The notes under the pieces were generated by a model that did not search any database, had not been told where the DNA came from, and worked only from the letters and a program-made list of their open reading frames with translations. 64,000 bases of DNA from Mycoplasma yeatsii GM274B (GTDB lineage Bacteria; Bacillota_I; Bacilli_A; Mycoplasmatales; Mycoplasmataceae), in NCBI RefSeq assembly GCF_000875755.1, contig NZ_CP007520.1, positions 248,001 to 312,000 on the forward strand, read 5' to 3'. Positions 14,981 to 26,282 of this stretch are shown here, one piece after another. Position 1 is the first letter of the stretch; the number at the start of each line of letters is the position of its first letter. A program made the translations under genes and the position numbers.

Positions 14981-16033
14981 GTGTTAAAACAAACTCAAGA
15001 AATTTTAAATAATTTTAATTTAAAAATAGAACAAGCTAATGATCTAAAATCAATTGAAGATGTAAAAAAAGAATTTTTAGGTAAAAACTCACCTTTAAAT
15101 TCAATTTTAAAATCAATTAAAGATATAAGCAAAGAAGAAAAACAAGAAATAGGAAAACTAGCAAACGAAATTAGAACTGAAATCATTTCTAAAATAGAAA
15201 CAAAATCTGAAAAACTTAAAAAAGTAGCTTTATTAGAACAATTAGAAAAAGAAAAAATAGATGTAAGTTTAAATTCTAATAATTTTAAATTCGGTACAAA
15301 ACACCCATTAAATATAGTTATTGAAGAAATTAGTGATATTTTTACTGAAATTGGTTATGAAATGGTTAGTGGTACTGAAATTGAAGAAGACTTTTACAAC
15401 TTTCAATTATTAAACTTGCCTTTAGGTCATCCAGCAAGAGATATGCAAGATACTTTCTATTTAAATCAAAGCACTGTGTTAAGAACTCATTGTACAAACA
15501 TGACTTCTAGAATGTTATCTAAACTTGCAGAAAGTAAAACTGATGATAAAAACTTAGCAATTATTAGTTATGGTAATGTTTATAGACGTGATGATGATGA
15601 TGCAACTCATTCTCACCAATTTATGCAAATCGATGGGTTTATGGTTGGAGAAAAAATTAGTTTTGCTAACTTAAAATGAATTTTAAAATATATGTGTCAA
15701 AGATTGTTTGATAAATCAGTAACAATTAGAATGCGTCCTAGCTATTTCCCTTTCACCGAACCAAGTGTTGAAGTTGATATAAGTTGTTTTAAATGTAAAT
15801 CAACAGGTTGTGGTATTTGTAAATATTCTGGATGAATTGAAATTTTAGGTGCTGGAATGATTAACCAACAAGTTATGCAATTAAATGGATTAGATCCTAC
15901 AACTACAACAGGATTAGCTTTTGGAATAGGTATTGAAAGAATTTGTATGTTAAAATTCGGTATTTCAAATATTCGTGATTTTTATGAAAACAACGTTAAA
16001 TTCTTAGATCAATTTTTATTTTATTCAGAATAG
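14981..16033 (+). CDS. pheS: Phenylalanyl-tRNA synthetase alpha subunit
   Basis: 350 residues. Catalytic subunit of the heterotetrameric class II enzyme that charges tRNA-Phe. Visible: N-terminal coiled coil (about 1-85), motif 1 region, substrate motif [13 protein letters not shown], motif 2 [19 protein letters not shown] (about 195-213), motif 3 [17 protein letters not shown] near the C-terminus. A Cys cluster ([17 protein letters not shown]) before GWIEILGAG is the usual bacterial insertion. The start is GTG 14981, with agaaag 11 bases upstream; an in-frame GTG at 14969 leaves no room for a binding site. pheT follows after 12 bases. Confidence 0.96.
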
Positions 16034-16045
16034 GAGGAACATAAA

Positions 16046-18436
16046 GTGATTATTACAAGAAAATGATTAGAACAATTTTTAAATTTAAATGATATTTCAA
16101 ATGATCAAATTAGTGTTGCTCTTAACTCTCTAGGATTTGAAGTTGAACAAACTACAGATTTTAATAATCTAAATTCTGAGTTATTAGTAGGATATGTTGA
16201 AGAATCAGTTAAAGTTCCAGACACACATTTAAAAAGCAACAAAATTAAAATCAACAAAAATAAAACATTAGATATCATCTGTGGTGCTGAAAATATTGAT
16301 AAAGATCAATACGTTATTGTTGCTCCAGTTGGATCAACTATTAGCAATGGATTAACTTTAACTGAAAGAGAAATAAGAGGAAATCTTTCTCAAGGTATGG
16401 TTTGTGCTTTAAATGAAATTGGAATTCCTACTAGTTCTTTAACTGAATTTGAGTCTAAAAATATTTACAACATTAATTTAGATAATATTGATTTAAATTC
16501 TAGATCAACTCAATCAGCAAAACAACTTATTAATTTAGATGATTACATATGAGAAGTTGATTTAACTTTAAATAGAAGTGATTGTTTAGCTAGTTTTCAA
16601 TTATTAAAAGAAATAGCTAACTACTTTAATTTAGAAATTAATAATTTAAATAATAACTTTAATAACTTTGTAAAAAATGATTCAAAATTAACAATTAAAG
16701 TTAATGAAGATATTAAAGACTTAGTTAAAACTATAGCCTTTTCTGAATATCAATTAAATGATTTAGTTAAACTAAATTCAAAAGATGATATTTGATTAAA
16801 ATTAAATAACACTAAAACTAGTGATTCAATTATAGAAAATTTAGCTTTAAAAACAGCTATTCAAACTGCTCAAGCTTTAATTGTTATTGATAAAGATAAA
16901 TTATTAAAAAATAACAATTTAGAATTAAAAGAAATCACCAGAGAAGATAATAGTAAAGTTTTAGCATTAACTGTAAAAAATGAATTAGTTAATATTATAG
17001 GTTTAGAAGTTGAAGAGAAATTTAGGGTTGATAATAACACTAAAAATATCATTGTTTTAATGTTAAATATCGATACTGTTACTATGAGAAATCAACAAAA
17101 AATATTAAACACTTCAACAATTGCGCTACAAAGATATATAAAACCAATCAATCCTAACTTATTTGAATTAGCTAATTTAACTTTTGCAAATGAATTAGAA
17201 AAATACAATTTAATACAAAAAGCAACTCAAGTTGTTGAAGTTAAAAAAACATTTGCAAACAATACTAGATTTAATGTTAAATTACAAAAAATCAATGATC
17301 TATTAGGAGTAAATTTAACTGTTGAAAAAATTAAATCACTATTTAGAACTTTAGATTTTAATGTTATAGTTGAAGATGATAATTTAACTTTTGATATTGA
17401 TGTTAATAGAGTTGATATTTATTCAGTTAATGATATTTGTGAAGAAATTGCTAGATTATATGGATATGATAATATCGTTGAACAACCAATTAATTTTAAA
17501 ACTATACAAAAAGCTAAAAATATTGATTTAAAATTAGAAAATAAATTAATTAATTATTTAATTGGATTAGGATTTAACAATACTAAAACTTATTCATTAG
17601 AAAACTTTGATTCAACAAGTCACTGAAACTTATTTGATATTAAAGATTTAATAACTTTAGAAAAACCTTTATCAAAATTACGTGACACTTACAGAACTAA
17701 TTTAAGTAAATCACTAATTGATGTAGCTATTTATAATTCAGTAAATAATAATAAACAATTAAAACTATTTGAAATAGCTGATATTTATGCATTTAATAAT
17801 TTTAAACAAAGAAATTTAGTCTTTTTAACAACTTCAAATATTTATCAAGATAATTTATCAGATAATCAAATTAATGCTGATTTTTACTACAACAAATCTA
17901 TTTTAGGAGCAATTTTTAAACTTTATAATTTAGATTTAAATAAATTAGATTATCAAGTTAATAACGATGTTATAGATGAAATTCATCCATTTATTAATGC
18001 AACTATTAAATATGATGATCAATTACTAGGATTTATTTATAGACTAAACCCAGGTTGAGAAAAAAGTAAAAAAATTGATAAAACAATTGTTGTTGAAATT
18101 AACTTAGATAAATTAAATCAAGTATCAAATAAACAAATTCAAATTAAAGAATTATCAAAATTCCAAAGTTCAAAACGTGATTTTTCAATCGAATTAAATA
18201 ATGATATTAAATATAGTGATGTGATTAAAAAAATATTAGATGGTGCAAATTACATTACTAATGTTGAAGTTATCGATCAATATATTGATGAAAAATTAGA
18301 ACAATCAAATAAAAAATCTTTAACTATACAAATTACTTTTAACAGTTTAGATCATCAATTAACAGAACAAGAAATCAACGATCAATCTCAAGTTATTATT
18401 AATAATTTAAACAATTTAAATATAACAATAAGATAA
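16046..18436 (+). CDS. pheT: Phenylalanyl-tRNA synthetase beta subunit
   Basis: 796 residues, full length for PheT. Starts at GTG 16046, 5 bases after a perfect aggagg-type site overlapping the pheS stop. Domains: N-terminal, EMAPII-like tRNA-binding fold (about 45-150, with LDIICGAENI), B3/B4 editing region, B5 (about 405-475, INDLLGVNLTVEKIKSLFRT), catalytic-like core, and the C-terminal ferredoxin-fold anticodon-binding domain (about 700-796, FQSSKRDFSIELNND). No frameshift. The stop TAA overlaps the next ATG by one base (TAATG), indicating translational coupling. Confidence 0.96.
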
Positions 18437-18957
18437 TGAAATTAAGTTTTACAAAACAACAATTATCTAAAAACAAACACCAAGAATTAAAAGGTGATTT
18501 AGATAATTTAACTGATGTAGTTTGTACTAATTCATTAGTTAAATCTATTGATTATGTTAACTTTGATATTGATCTAGATTATATTGAATCTATTCAAACT
18601 GTTAGAGCAACTGGAGTTATTAACTACACTCTAACTGCAATTGATGCAAGAACTGGAAAAGAAATTAAATATAGTGATTATATTGATTGAGATGATGAAT
18701 ATAGTTTCGATAAAGATATTGATTCAACTAATAATATTATTTTAAAAAATGAATTTGACTTGTTTGATTACATTATTGAACAAATAAATATAAATTTACC
18801 TTTCAATTTATCATTAACTAATGATATAATTAACAAGGACGGTTTTGGATGAACTTTATTAAGTGAAGAGAATTTCGAAACTGAAAATCAAAATAAAGTT
18901 GATCCAAGATGAGAAAAGCTTGACGAATTTATTAAAGATAAACAAAACAATAATTAA
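18436..18957 (+). CDS. DUF177/YceD-family protein
   Basis: 173 residues. YceD/DUF177 proteins are almost always encoded directly before rpmF, as here (17-base gap), and have been linked to 23S rRNA accumulation. The core fold motif is visible: a TGVINYTLTAIDARTGKEI strand pair (about 59-77), where other members carry a Cys pair; only one Cys remains here. The acidic C-terminus ends with VDPRWEKLDEFI, a common YceD ending. The assignment is supported jointly by motif, length and synteny. Confidence 0.8.
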
Positions 18958-18974
18958 TAAGGGGGTGTAATAAC

Positions 18975-19154
18975 ATGGCAGTACCATTTAGAAAGACAAG
19001 TAAATCTGCAAAAAACAAAAGAAGAAGTCATCTAGCTTTAGTTGCTTCAGCTATCGTGTCATGTACTAACTGTGGGGCTATGATAAAACCTCACCGTGTA
19101 TGTAGAGAATGTGGATTCTACAAACAAAAAGAAGTTAAAGTTGTTTCAGCTTAA
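18975..19154 (+). CDS. rpmF: Ribosomal protein L32
   Basis: 59 residues: MAVPFRKTSKS start, basic N-terminus, and an intact zinc ribbon of two C-x2-C pairs (CTNC and CREC). The gggggtgt binding site at 18961-18968 is strong. Terminator follows at once. Confidence 0.97.
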   Translation: MAVPFRKTSKSAKNKRRSHLALVASAIVSCTNCGAMIKPHRVCRECGFYKQKEVKVVSA

Positions 19155-19164
19155 TAAAAACATT

Positions 19165-19189
19165 AAGAGATCATTAGATCTCTTTTTTT
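19165..19189 (+). terminator. Terminator after rpmF
   Basis: 8-bp stem aagagatc/gatctctt with loop atta, then a T-run. It separates the pheST-rpmF transcript from the division cluster. Confidence 0.88.
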
Positions 19190-19275
19190 ATCTTTTAAAC
19201 TATATTTTTAAGTGATATATTAATATTATAAAAAAGCTCTTATTTAATTAATAAATAATAGATCTAGTTATTAGG

Positions 19276-19281
19276 TATAAT
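19276..19281 (+). promoter_or_regulatory. -10 box of the division cluster
   Basis: TATAAT 48 bases before the rsmH ATG. No clear -35 and no AAAGTG-type MraZ operator repeats are seen in 19190-19328, consistent with absence of mraZ here. Confidence 0.5.
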
Positions 19282-19328
19282 AAAAATTAAGAATAAATAT
19301 AACTAGCAAATTTAGGAGGCAATTTCTA

Positions 19329-20258
19329 ATGCAAGAACATATACCGGTTTTATTAAAAGAAAGTATAGAATATTTAAACATTAAACCTGATGGTATTTAT
19401 GTAGATTGTACTTTAGGAAGAGCTGGACATTCTAGTGAAATATTAAAAAAACTTTCAGATAAAGGAATGTTATATTGTTTTGATCAAGACAAACAAGCAA
19501 TTGAAAAAAGTGGAGATAAATTAAAACAAATTAGTTCTAATTTTAAAATTATCGAATCTAATTTTAGTAATATTTCTATGCAATTAGCTTTAAATAATGT
19601 TTTTGGTGTTGATGGCATATTGTATGATTTAGGAGTTTCTTCACCTCAATTTGATATAGCTGAGCGTGGATTTAGTTACAGATTTGATGGACCATTAGAT
19701 ATGAGAATGGATCGAGCAAATAATAAATTAACAGCTGCTGAGATTGTAAACACTTATTCTGAAACTCAAATTGCTGATATTTTATTTAGATATGGTGATG
19801 AGTTAAACTCTAGAAAAATAGCAAAACAAATCATTAACTCTAGACCTATAAATTCGACTTTACAATTAGTTGAAGTTATTAAAAAAGCACTACCTCAAAA
19901 AGTGTTAAAACAACAAAAACACCCTGCTAAAAAAACATTTCAAGCATTAAGAATTTATGTAAATAACGAGCTAAATGCTTTACAAGAATCAATCACTCAA
20001 GCATTAGAATTATTAAATAAAAAAGCAAGAATATGTGTGATTACTTTTCATTCATTAGAAGAAAAAATAGTTAAAAATTCATTTAATAGTGTTACAAATT
20101 ATAAACAAGAACAAATTCTATCTAGTCTACCTATTCATGTTGAATCAGATTCAAATTATAGATTGATTGTTAAAAAACCTATTAAACCAACAAATGAAGA
20201 ATTAGAAAATAACAAAAGAAGTCATAGTGCTAAACTTTGAGTAATTGAAAAAAAATAA
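19329..20258 (+). CDS. rsmH: 16S rRNA m4C1402 methyltransferase
   Basis: 309 residues (MraW/RsmH). Methylates N4 of C1402 in 16S rRNA. SAM-binding motif YVDCTLGRAGHS (about 24-35), GILYDLGVSSPQFD (about 97-110), the RGFSYRFDGPLDMRMD motif (about 112-127) and the C-terminal ITFHSLEEKIVK are present. ATG 19329 follows taggaggc. Ends in LWVIEKK with TGA read as Trp. First gene of the rsmH-ftsA-ftsZ-sepF cluster; normally mraZ precedes it. Confidence 0.95.
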
Positions 20259-20267
20259 GAGGTTAGT

Positions 20268-21524
20268 ATGAACAGAGAAACTAGTTTATTTCCTATTGTT
20301 GAAATACGTCATCATTCAATCAAATTTGAAGTAATTAGATTTTATAAAAATCAAGTTGTTGTTGTTTATGAAAATACTTATTATGGTGATGGATCTGAAA
20401 TTTTAACTAGTCAAGGAGTTGTTAAAGAATCAAATATTGTAAGTAAATTTTTAGAACAAAACTTTAACACAATTGAACTAAAATTTAAAAATTTAAAACT
20501 AAGAGATGTTGGATTAGTTTTACCTAATAATATTTCAATTATTAGAAAAAATATACATTGTGATTTAACTCAACAAGACACTTCAAAGTTAAAAAACTCA
20601 GTTTCATTAAACTTAATTATGAAAAAATCAGCTAAGTTACATGATCCAAATAAAATTTCTCAAAATATTAAAATTTTAGATAATAAAATATATGAGTTAT
20701 TTGTTGATAATCAAAAAGTTGATCTTAACCAATTAGATAACATAAATATGAATGGAAAAGATGTAACAATAGTTTCTTCAATTATTACAATTGATAAAAC
20801 ATTGTATGAATCACATGAAAAAACTCTTACTAAAATTGGTAAGAAAGTTTTATGAGCAAAACCTAAAATCTTTGCTTTACATGAAATGGTATCAGATAAG
20901 AAAAATCCGTTTAAAATCATTGTTGATTGAAGATACAACGAAATTGAAATAGGTTTATTTAGACATAACATTTTAAGTAAAATTGTTAGAATGCCATTTG
21001 GTGTAGAAAAAATATTATATGAAGTTAGTCAATTTATGGATATTGATTTAAATTTAGCTTCTAAATATGTTTTTAATAATATTGATTTTGGTTCTGATAA
21101 TTTAAAAGATATTAAAGTGTTTAGCAGATGAAATAAAAAAACAAAAAGTTTAGATATTGTTACAGCTGATAAATTAAAAGAAATAGTAAATGATAAAATT
21201 ATAGAAATGTATCAAGAAATAAAAGATTCTATAATAGATTCAACTTCAGAAGAATATGATATTTACAACTTTGGATCAATTTCAAATATCCCTGGAGTTA
21301 AAAGTTTAGTGTGTCTAACAAATAGAGATTATATTTGTGGTCAGAACTGAATAGGTGATTTTATTATGGGTGGAGATTCTTGTTCATTAATAGGTCTAGC
21401 AACGTTTGCAAATAGAAATATTGCTAATAATGCTGATGAATTATACCTAAATGAAGACGAAACAAGCTTACAAACAACTACAATAGTTGATAAATATTTT
21501 GAAAATAAAAACAAGAGCAATTAA
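20268..21524 (+). CDS. FtsA-like cell-division protein
   Basis: 418 residues between rsmH and ftsZ, the position of FtsA, an actin-like protein that tethers FtsZ to the membrane. Sequence conservation is low, as is usual in mollicutes: an SHS2-like N-terminal half (KDVTIVSSIITIDKTLYESH) and a C-terminal half with possible phosphate-binding loops (IYNFGSISNIPGVKSL; FIMGGDSCSLIGLATFANRNI) can be made out, but no convincing C-terminal amphipathic helix. The name rests mainly on synteny and size; a structural prediction would test the actin fold. Confidence 0.7.
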
Positions 21525-21586
21525 ATTTAATAAAATAAAATAAAGATAATGGTTTTTGTGTCTATAAGAAAAGGAAGGTTTTTAAA

Positions 21587-22711
21587 ATGGAAAATAGATT
21601 TAATCAAGTTGCAAAAATTAAAGTTATTGGAGTAGGTGGAGGAGGAAACAACGCCATAAATAGAATGTATAACGAAAACGTTCAAGGTGTTGAATTCTTT
21701 GTTGCAAACACAGATGCACAAGTTTTACAATCATCTCCAGTTCCAAACAAAATTATTTTAGGAGAACAAACAACTAAAGGTTTAGGAGCAGGAGGAAATC
21801 CGGAAATTGGAAAAGCTGCTGCTTTAGAAACTGAAGAAGAAATTAAAGAAGCATTAAAAGGTGCTGATCTTATTTTTGTTGCTGCAGGAATGGGTGGAGG
21901 AACAGGTACTGGTGCTGCTCCTGTTATTGCTAGAATCGCTCAAGAACTAGGTTCATTAGTTATTGCGGTTGTAACAAAACCGTTCTTATTTGAAGGAAAA
22001 CACCGTATGAATAATGCAACAAGTGGACTTCAAGAATTAAAAAAACATGTTGATTCAATGATTGTAATTTCTAACAATAAATTATTAGAATACATTGGAG
22101 GAATTCCAATTCAAGATTCATTCAAAGAAACTGACGCAATTTTAAAACAAGGTGTTCAAACAATTACTGATTTAATTGCAGTTCCAGCAATTATTAACTT
22201 AGATTTTGCAGACATTAAAAATGTTATGGCTAAAAAAGGAGATGCATTATTTGGAATCGGTATTGCTTCAGGAAAAGAAAAAGCAACTGAGGCTGCTAAA
22301 AAAGCAATGTCTTCTTCATTATTAGAAGCTTCAATTTCAGGTGCTCAAGATATTATTGTTAATATTACTGGTGGAAGCACAGTTAGTTTAAATGATGCTT
22401 ATGATGCAGTTGATGTAATTACTCAAGCAACTAACAACAAAGATTTAAACATTATTTTTGGTATGGCAATTAATGATGAATTAACTGAAAATGATGAAAT
22501 CATTGTTACAGTTATTGCTACAGGATTTAACTCAGCTAACCAACAACAAGAATTTGTTAAAAAACCAGCAAGTGAATACTACAGATCAACAAACATTGAA
22601 TCTATTATGGATAAAAATGAAGAAAAAGAATATGAAGAAATTTTAGAAGATCAAAGCACTACATTTGCAACAATTGATGATGAAGATGATTTTCCAACAT
22701 TCTTAAAATAA
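21587..22711 (+). CDS. ftsZ: Cell-division GTPase FtsZ
   Basis: 374 residues. Tubulin homologue that polymerises into the division ring. The tubulin signature GGGTGTG is at residues 103-109, the N-terminal nucleotide-binding loop GVGGGGNNA at about 15-23, and the T7 loop DFADIKNVM near 208. A variable acidic linker ends in [11 protein letters not shown], which resembles the conserved C-terminal peptide used to bind FtsA/SepF. ATG 21587 follows aaggaagg. Confidence 0.98.
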   Translation: MENRFNQVAKIKVIGVGGGGNNAINRMYNENVQGVEFFVANTDAQVLQSSPVPNKIILGEQTTKGLGAGGNPEIGKAAALETEEEIKEALKGADLIFVAAGMGGGTGTGAAPVIARIAQELGSLVIAVVTKPFLFEGKHRMNNATSGLQELKKHVDSMIVISNNKLLEYIGGIPIQDSFKETDAILKQGVQTITDLIAVPAIINLDFADIKNVMAKKGDALFGIGIASGKEKATEAAKKAMSSSLLEASISGAQDIIVNITGGSTVSLNDAYDAVDVITQATNNKDLNIIFGMAINDELTENDEIIVTVIATGFNSANQQQEFVKKPASEYYRSTNIESIMDKNEEKEYEEILEDQSTTFATIDDEDDFPTFLK

Positions 22712-22721
22712 GGAGAGTAAT

Positions 22722-23171
22722 ATGTGATTTAAAAAAAAGAAAAATCATAAAGTAGAAGTGACTACAAACATTGAATTTCCAACTTCATCATTTGATCAAA
22801 ATTTCTATGAATCAGATAGTAATTCAAACGAAAATCAACAACTAAAATTTACAGTTTTTGATTCTAATCAAAACCATGAAAACGATAATCATGACAACAA
22901 AGCCAAATCTATTAATGAAGTAGATTCTAATTTAACTTCTTTTCAAAAAATATCAGCAAAAACTAATGTAATTGCTCCTAGTAGTTTTTCTGAAGTGCAA
23001 AAAATAACAGATAGATTATTAAAAGAAAAAGTTGTGTTTGTAGATTTAAAAAAACTTGATTTAGAAGACAAAAAACGGTTTAAAAATTTCATAGCTGGTG
23101 TATTGTATGTTAAAAATGGTGAATACACTAGATTACACGAAATGATTTATAAATTTACAATTAAAAATTAG
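22722..23171 (+). CDS. sepF: SepF-like cell-division protein
   Basis: 149 residues, starting at ATG 22722 after aggagag. SepF binds FtsZ and anchors it to the membrane. The C-terminal half (about 78-149: SFSEVQKITDRLLKEKVVFV, DLEDKKRFKNFIAGVLYV) is a recognisable SepF domain; the N-terminus MWFKKKKNH is a short basic/hydrophobic segment rather than the canonical amphipathic helix; the middle is Asn/Asp-rich linker. Directly follows ftsZ (10 bases). Confidence 0.85.
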
Positions 23172-23190
23172 CGTTCTAGAAACGCTTTTT
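23170..23190 (+). terminator. Terminator of the division cluster
   Basis: agcgttctagaaacgct stem overlapping the sepF stop codon, followed by T5. Confidence 0.8.
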
Positions 23191-23203
23191 ATTTTGTATT
23201 TTA

Positions 23204-23238
23204 AAGAAAAAACAAGATGCATATACATCTTGTTTTCT
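23204..23238 (-). terminator. Terminator of the DUF285 gene (minus), probably bidirectional
   Basis: Stem agaaaacaagatg with catcttgttttct around catata; T-rich on the 3' side in both directions (ttttttcttt reading minus). Confidence 0.8.
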
Positions 23239-23248
23239 ACTAGTTTTA

Positions 23249-24469
23249 TTATTTAGGCTCTATAAATTTAGGCATTTTTTCTGGAGTTAATTTGCTTCCG
23301 TCTCCAAATCTACTAAAAGTTGGTGTACTACTAGTTATATTACCTCGTTCATCGCGTGTTACTTTGTAAGACTCGTTAACTTTATTAACATTTCAGTTAG
23401 ATATATCATGTTCAAATGAACTTGCATTTTCAAAAACACCAATCATTGAACTTATATTTGAAGTGTCTCATGCTTTATACTTAGAACCATCAGGTCTTGT
23501 TAATTCTCTTGTTGAAATATCTTGATTAAATGATTTTGCACCATTAAACATGTCTTGAATAACTTCAGCCTTGTCTAAATTTCATGTTGTAATATTTCCA
23601 TTAAAATCTTCGGTATTTTTGAATGTTGATATCATTTGTATAGCATTTGAAGTATCTCATTTATCTAAGTGTTGATTAAACCTTTTAGCACCTGAAAAAA
23701 GTAAATTTAAGTTTATTACTTTTGAAACATCTCAATCGTTTAAAGGTTGATTGAAAGATTCAGCATTTCAAAACACACCTTGAAGAATCATTGAATTTGA
23801 TGTATTTCAATGATTTATATTTTGATTAAATTTCTTAGCATCTTGAAAAACATAAAACATATTAACAATATTTGAAGTATCTCAATTTTGAATACCTTCG
23901 ATTTTTTCATTTTCATTATCTTTGAAAGTTGTAAATAAAGCGTTAATAAATCATGGTAACTTCTTAGGAACTTTTCTAACTGTTTTTGGCATTACATTAG
24001 GTGCTATTAGAAATTCTTTAGTGTTATTTAAAACGTTATTGATATTTCCTACTTGTCATCCTATATCAGTACATATTGTTTGATCTTCAATAAATTCTGC
24101 ACTCTTATTATTTGAAAGAAAAGTTCCTAATTCAAGTTCAACTTCTTTGTTATTTCGTAGTACTTTAATATTAGTTTTTCCTTCTAAAGTTGTATCTAAT
24201 AAACTTGAATCAACTAATGAAACTGTGCTTAATTTATGTTGTTTTAGTTCTTTGTTCAACTGATTAATTAGATTTTTGTGATATATTTTGTCTATTAGCT
24301 TATTTGAAAAATTTTCTTTTCAAATTGAATTAAACATTTCTTCTTGTTTGTCTTTAGATATTTTGTTGACAACAGCTACAGTTGTTCCTGCTGTCCCTCC
24401 CCCTAATAAAATCAGTGAACCAGAAGCTATTAACAATTTATTTTTGAACGGTATTATAAATTTTTTCAT
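23249..24469 (-). CDS. DUF285/PARCEL-repeat surface protein, copy 1
   Basis: 406 residues. N-terminal signal-anchor (about residues 9-33, LLIASGSLILLGGG region) without a lipobox Cys, then a unique domain and a KLPWFINALF boundary motif, then about seven 25-residue repeats of the form WDTSNVxxMxxxFxxAxxFNQDIxxW (about 225-385), one interrupted by a 14-residue insert (TRELTRPDGSKYKA). DUF285/BspA-like repeats are found in exported mycoplasma proteins and spread as PARCEL repeat units. Intact frame. Good aggaga binding site before ATG 24469. Function is probably surface display; no ligand can be inferred. Confidence 0.85.
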
Positions 24470-24509
24470 TGTATTCTCCTAACTTGTTTTATTTTTTTTA
24501 AACATATCT

Positions 24510-24537
24510 TATTATTTATTTTAATGTTTTTTAACTG
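24510..24537. repeat. 28-bp target-site duplication, left copy
   Basis: tattatttat...ttaactg, 28 bp, identical to 26226-26253 on the other side of the insertion sequence. Confidence 0.85.
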
Positions 24538-24564
24538 CCTGGAATATTAAACAAAATGATACCT

Positions 24565-24604
24565 TACCAATTATATGTTTTGGATCCAAAACATATAATT
24601 GGTA
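24565..24604. repeat. 40-nt perfect palindrome in front of the transposase
   Basis: Twenty bases taccaattatatgttttgga followed by their exact reverse complement, centred on ggatcc. The right arm ends at base 24604, immediately before the aaaggagg ribosome binding site (24604-24611). No T-run follows, so it is not a terminator. Likely to form a hairpin in transcripts entering from outside. Confidence 0.9.
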
Positions 24605-24616
24605 AAGGAGGTTAGA

Positions 24617-26149
24617 ATGTTTACTATTTTAGACAATAAGTCATATGCACAAATTAAAAAACGTATATTAGATATCTTTGCAAAAGATCCTAAAAGATCA
24701 TATTTATCAATAGCAAAGCAATTTAATAAATCTGTTTCTACTATAAAAAGATATAAGATAGAATATCTTGATTTTATAAATAATGGAAAGGAGATAGTCC
24801 TTTCTCATAAGAATGTAAATAACAAGAATGCACAAAAATATAATGATGAAACAATATACAACTTAGGTGAAATTTATCAAAGTGAAATGAAAATAACAGG
24901 AGGAGAGAACAATAATGGTAGTTGTTCATTTTTGACGTTGAAAAATTATCACAGTTGTTTAAAAGAAAAATTTGGTTATGAGATTTCATATTCAAATTTA
25001 GATAAAAAATTAATAAAACAAGGTTTTGCTAGTGCATACTGCAAAAGAACAACAAGAAAAGAAGTTAAAAAGATAAGAAAACAAAACGAAGCAAACAAAA
25101 TTATTAAGTACAGCAAAGAGCTGGTTTTTTACACTCCAAAAGTTGTAGAAAAACATAGATTAGCAACAGCTAATAACTACAAATTCGGACAAGTTTTAGA
25201 AGTCGATGGGTGTACTCACTACTACTTTCAAAACGATACAATTGCAACATGTGTTGCTGTTGTAGATGTAGGAACAAATAGAGTGTTAGATATGTATTTC
25301 GAAAGCCAAGAAGAATCTCTAAACTCATATCAAAGAATATTTGAAAATGTTTTTCAAAAATACGGCTATCCTATGAGAATAATCACTGATAATAGGGCTA
25401 ACTTTAAAAAAGATGAAATAAACAACGCTAGAACGCGTATAGAGCTTGAAAAAAGGGGTATAGAAGTCGTTTCTTCATCAAACGCTAATGCAAAGCCACA
25501 CATAGAAAGAAAATGAGATACAGTGCAAAAGAACGTTCCTTTTTATTTCAAACAAAAGAATATAAAAACAATTGAAGAAGCTAACGCGATAAAAGATGAG
25601 TTAATCGAATATCTAAACAGCATATGTAAAATACGTGAAAAAGAAAGCGTTTTTAGAAAACTAGAAAATGAGGCAGTTGAAGCTTTCTTTGACATACCTA
25701 TTAAGAGAAAAATTATGAATGGAGTGGTGGAATATCAAAAAAATTATTATGCTGCAATTGATGAAAATGGGAAGAGATATAATTTCAAGAAAAATGAAAG
25801 TATTGAATTTGTTATAGGTGCAGATGAGAATCTATACTTTAGAACAGAAACTATGCGTTTTAAAGCTGAAATATTAGAAAAAGGATCTCATGAATGAGGA
25901 ATGGTTGATATAGCAAAAAGAAAACAATTAGATGAAGAAAGAAAACATGACTTAAAAACCCTAGGGACAATAAATAAGACAAGATGAATTCATATGCTAT
26001 TAGATAAAACTCTTAACACAATTAAAAAACACCCGAGTGGATTGCCTAATGAAGTAGTTGACGAACTATCAGGACTTGTCTCAGGTGTTAAGAATGAATG
26101 TTATCGCATATCATTCGAACTCAAAGAAAAATTAGGCTTATTGGATTAG
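24617..26149 (+). CDS. IS1202-like DDE transposase
   Basis: 510 residues, intact with TGA read as Trp. N-terminal helix-turn-helix (SYLSIAKQFNKSVSTIKRYK, about 29-48), integrase core with D197 (EVDGCTHYYF), D258 (RIITDNRANF) and E297 (AKPHIERKW), then a C-terminal beta-rich region. The D-E spacing and the P-H-I-E-R-K motif fit the rve superfamily. ATG 24617 lies 5 bases after aaaggagg. It looks capable of transposition. Base composition is slightly less AT-extreme than its neighbours and uses codons such as AGC and CGT more, consistent with recent arrival. Confidence 0.87.
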
Positions 26150-26225
26150 TTTTATTTTCTAATTTCCTTTGATAAGATTATTATAACTTAAAAATTTAAA
26201 GGTTCATTTTGTTTAAAAACCCACG

Positions 26226-26253
26226 TATTATTTATTTTAATGTTTTTTAACTG
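26226..26253. repeat. 28-bp target-site duplication, right copy
   Basis: Identical to 24510-24537. Confidence 0.85.
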
Positions 26254-26282
26254 TGTTTCATAGTTCTTGATTTATTATGATT

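Larger units (their letters stand above)
24538..26225 (+). mobile_element. IS1202-like insertion sequence, complete
   Basis: 1688-bp element bounded by imperfect inverted repeats. The left end begins cctggaatattaaacaaaat; the right end, read inward on the minus strand, begins cgtgggtttttaaacaaaat. They share the core ttaaacaaaatga and 17 of the first 22 positions. It is flanked by perfect 28-bp direct repeats. It carries one transposase. From family knowledge, the IS1202 group makes unusually long target duplications (about 24-29 bp), which fits. It separates two tandem DUF285 genes and points opposite to them. Confidence 0.85.

Noticed and set aside
23172..23248. Extra small gene between sepF and the DUF285 gene
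   Set aside because: The interval is two terminators with no open frame.
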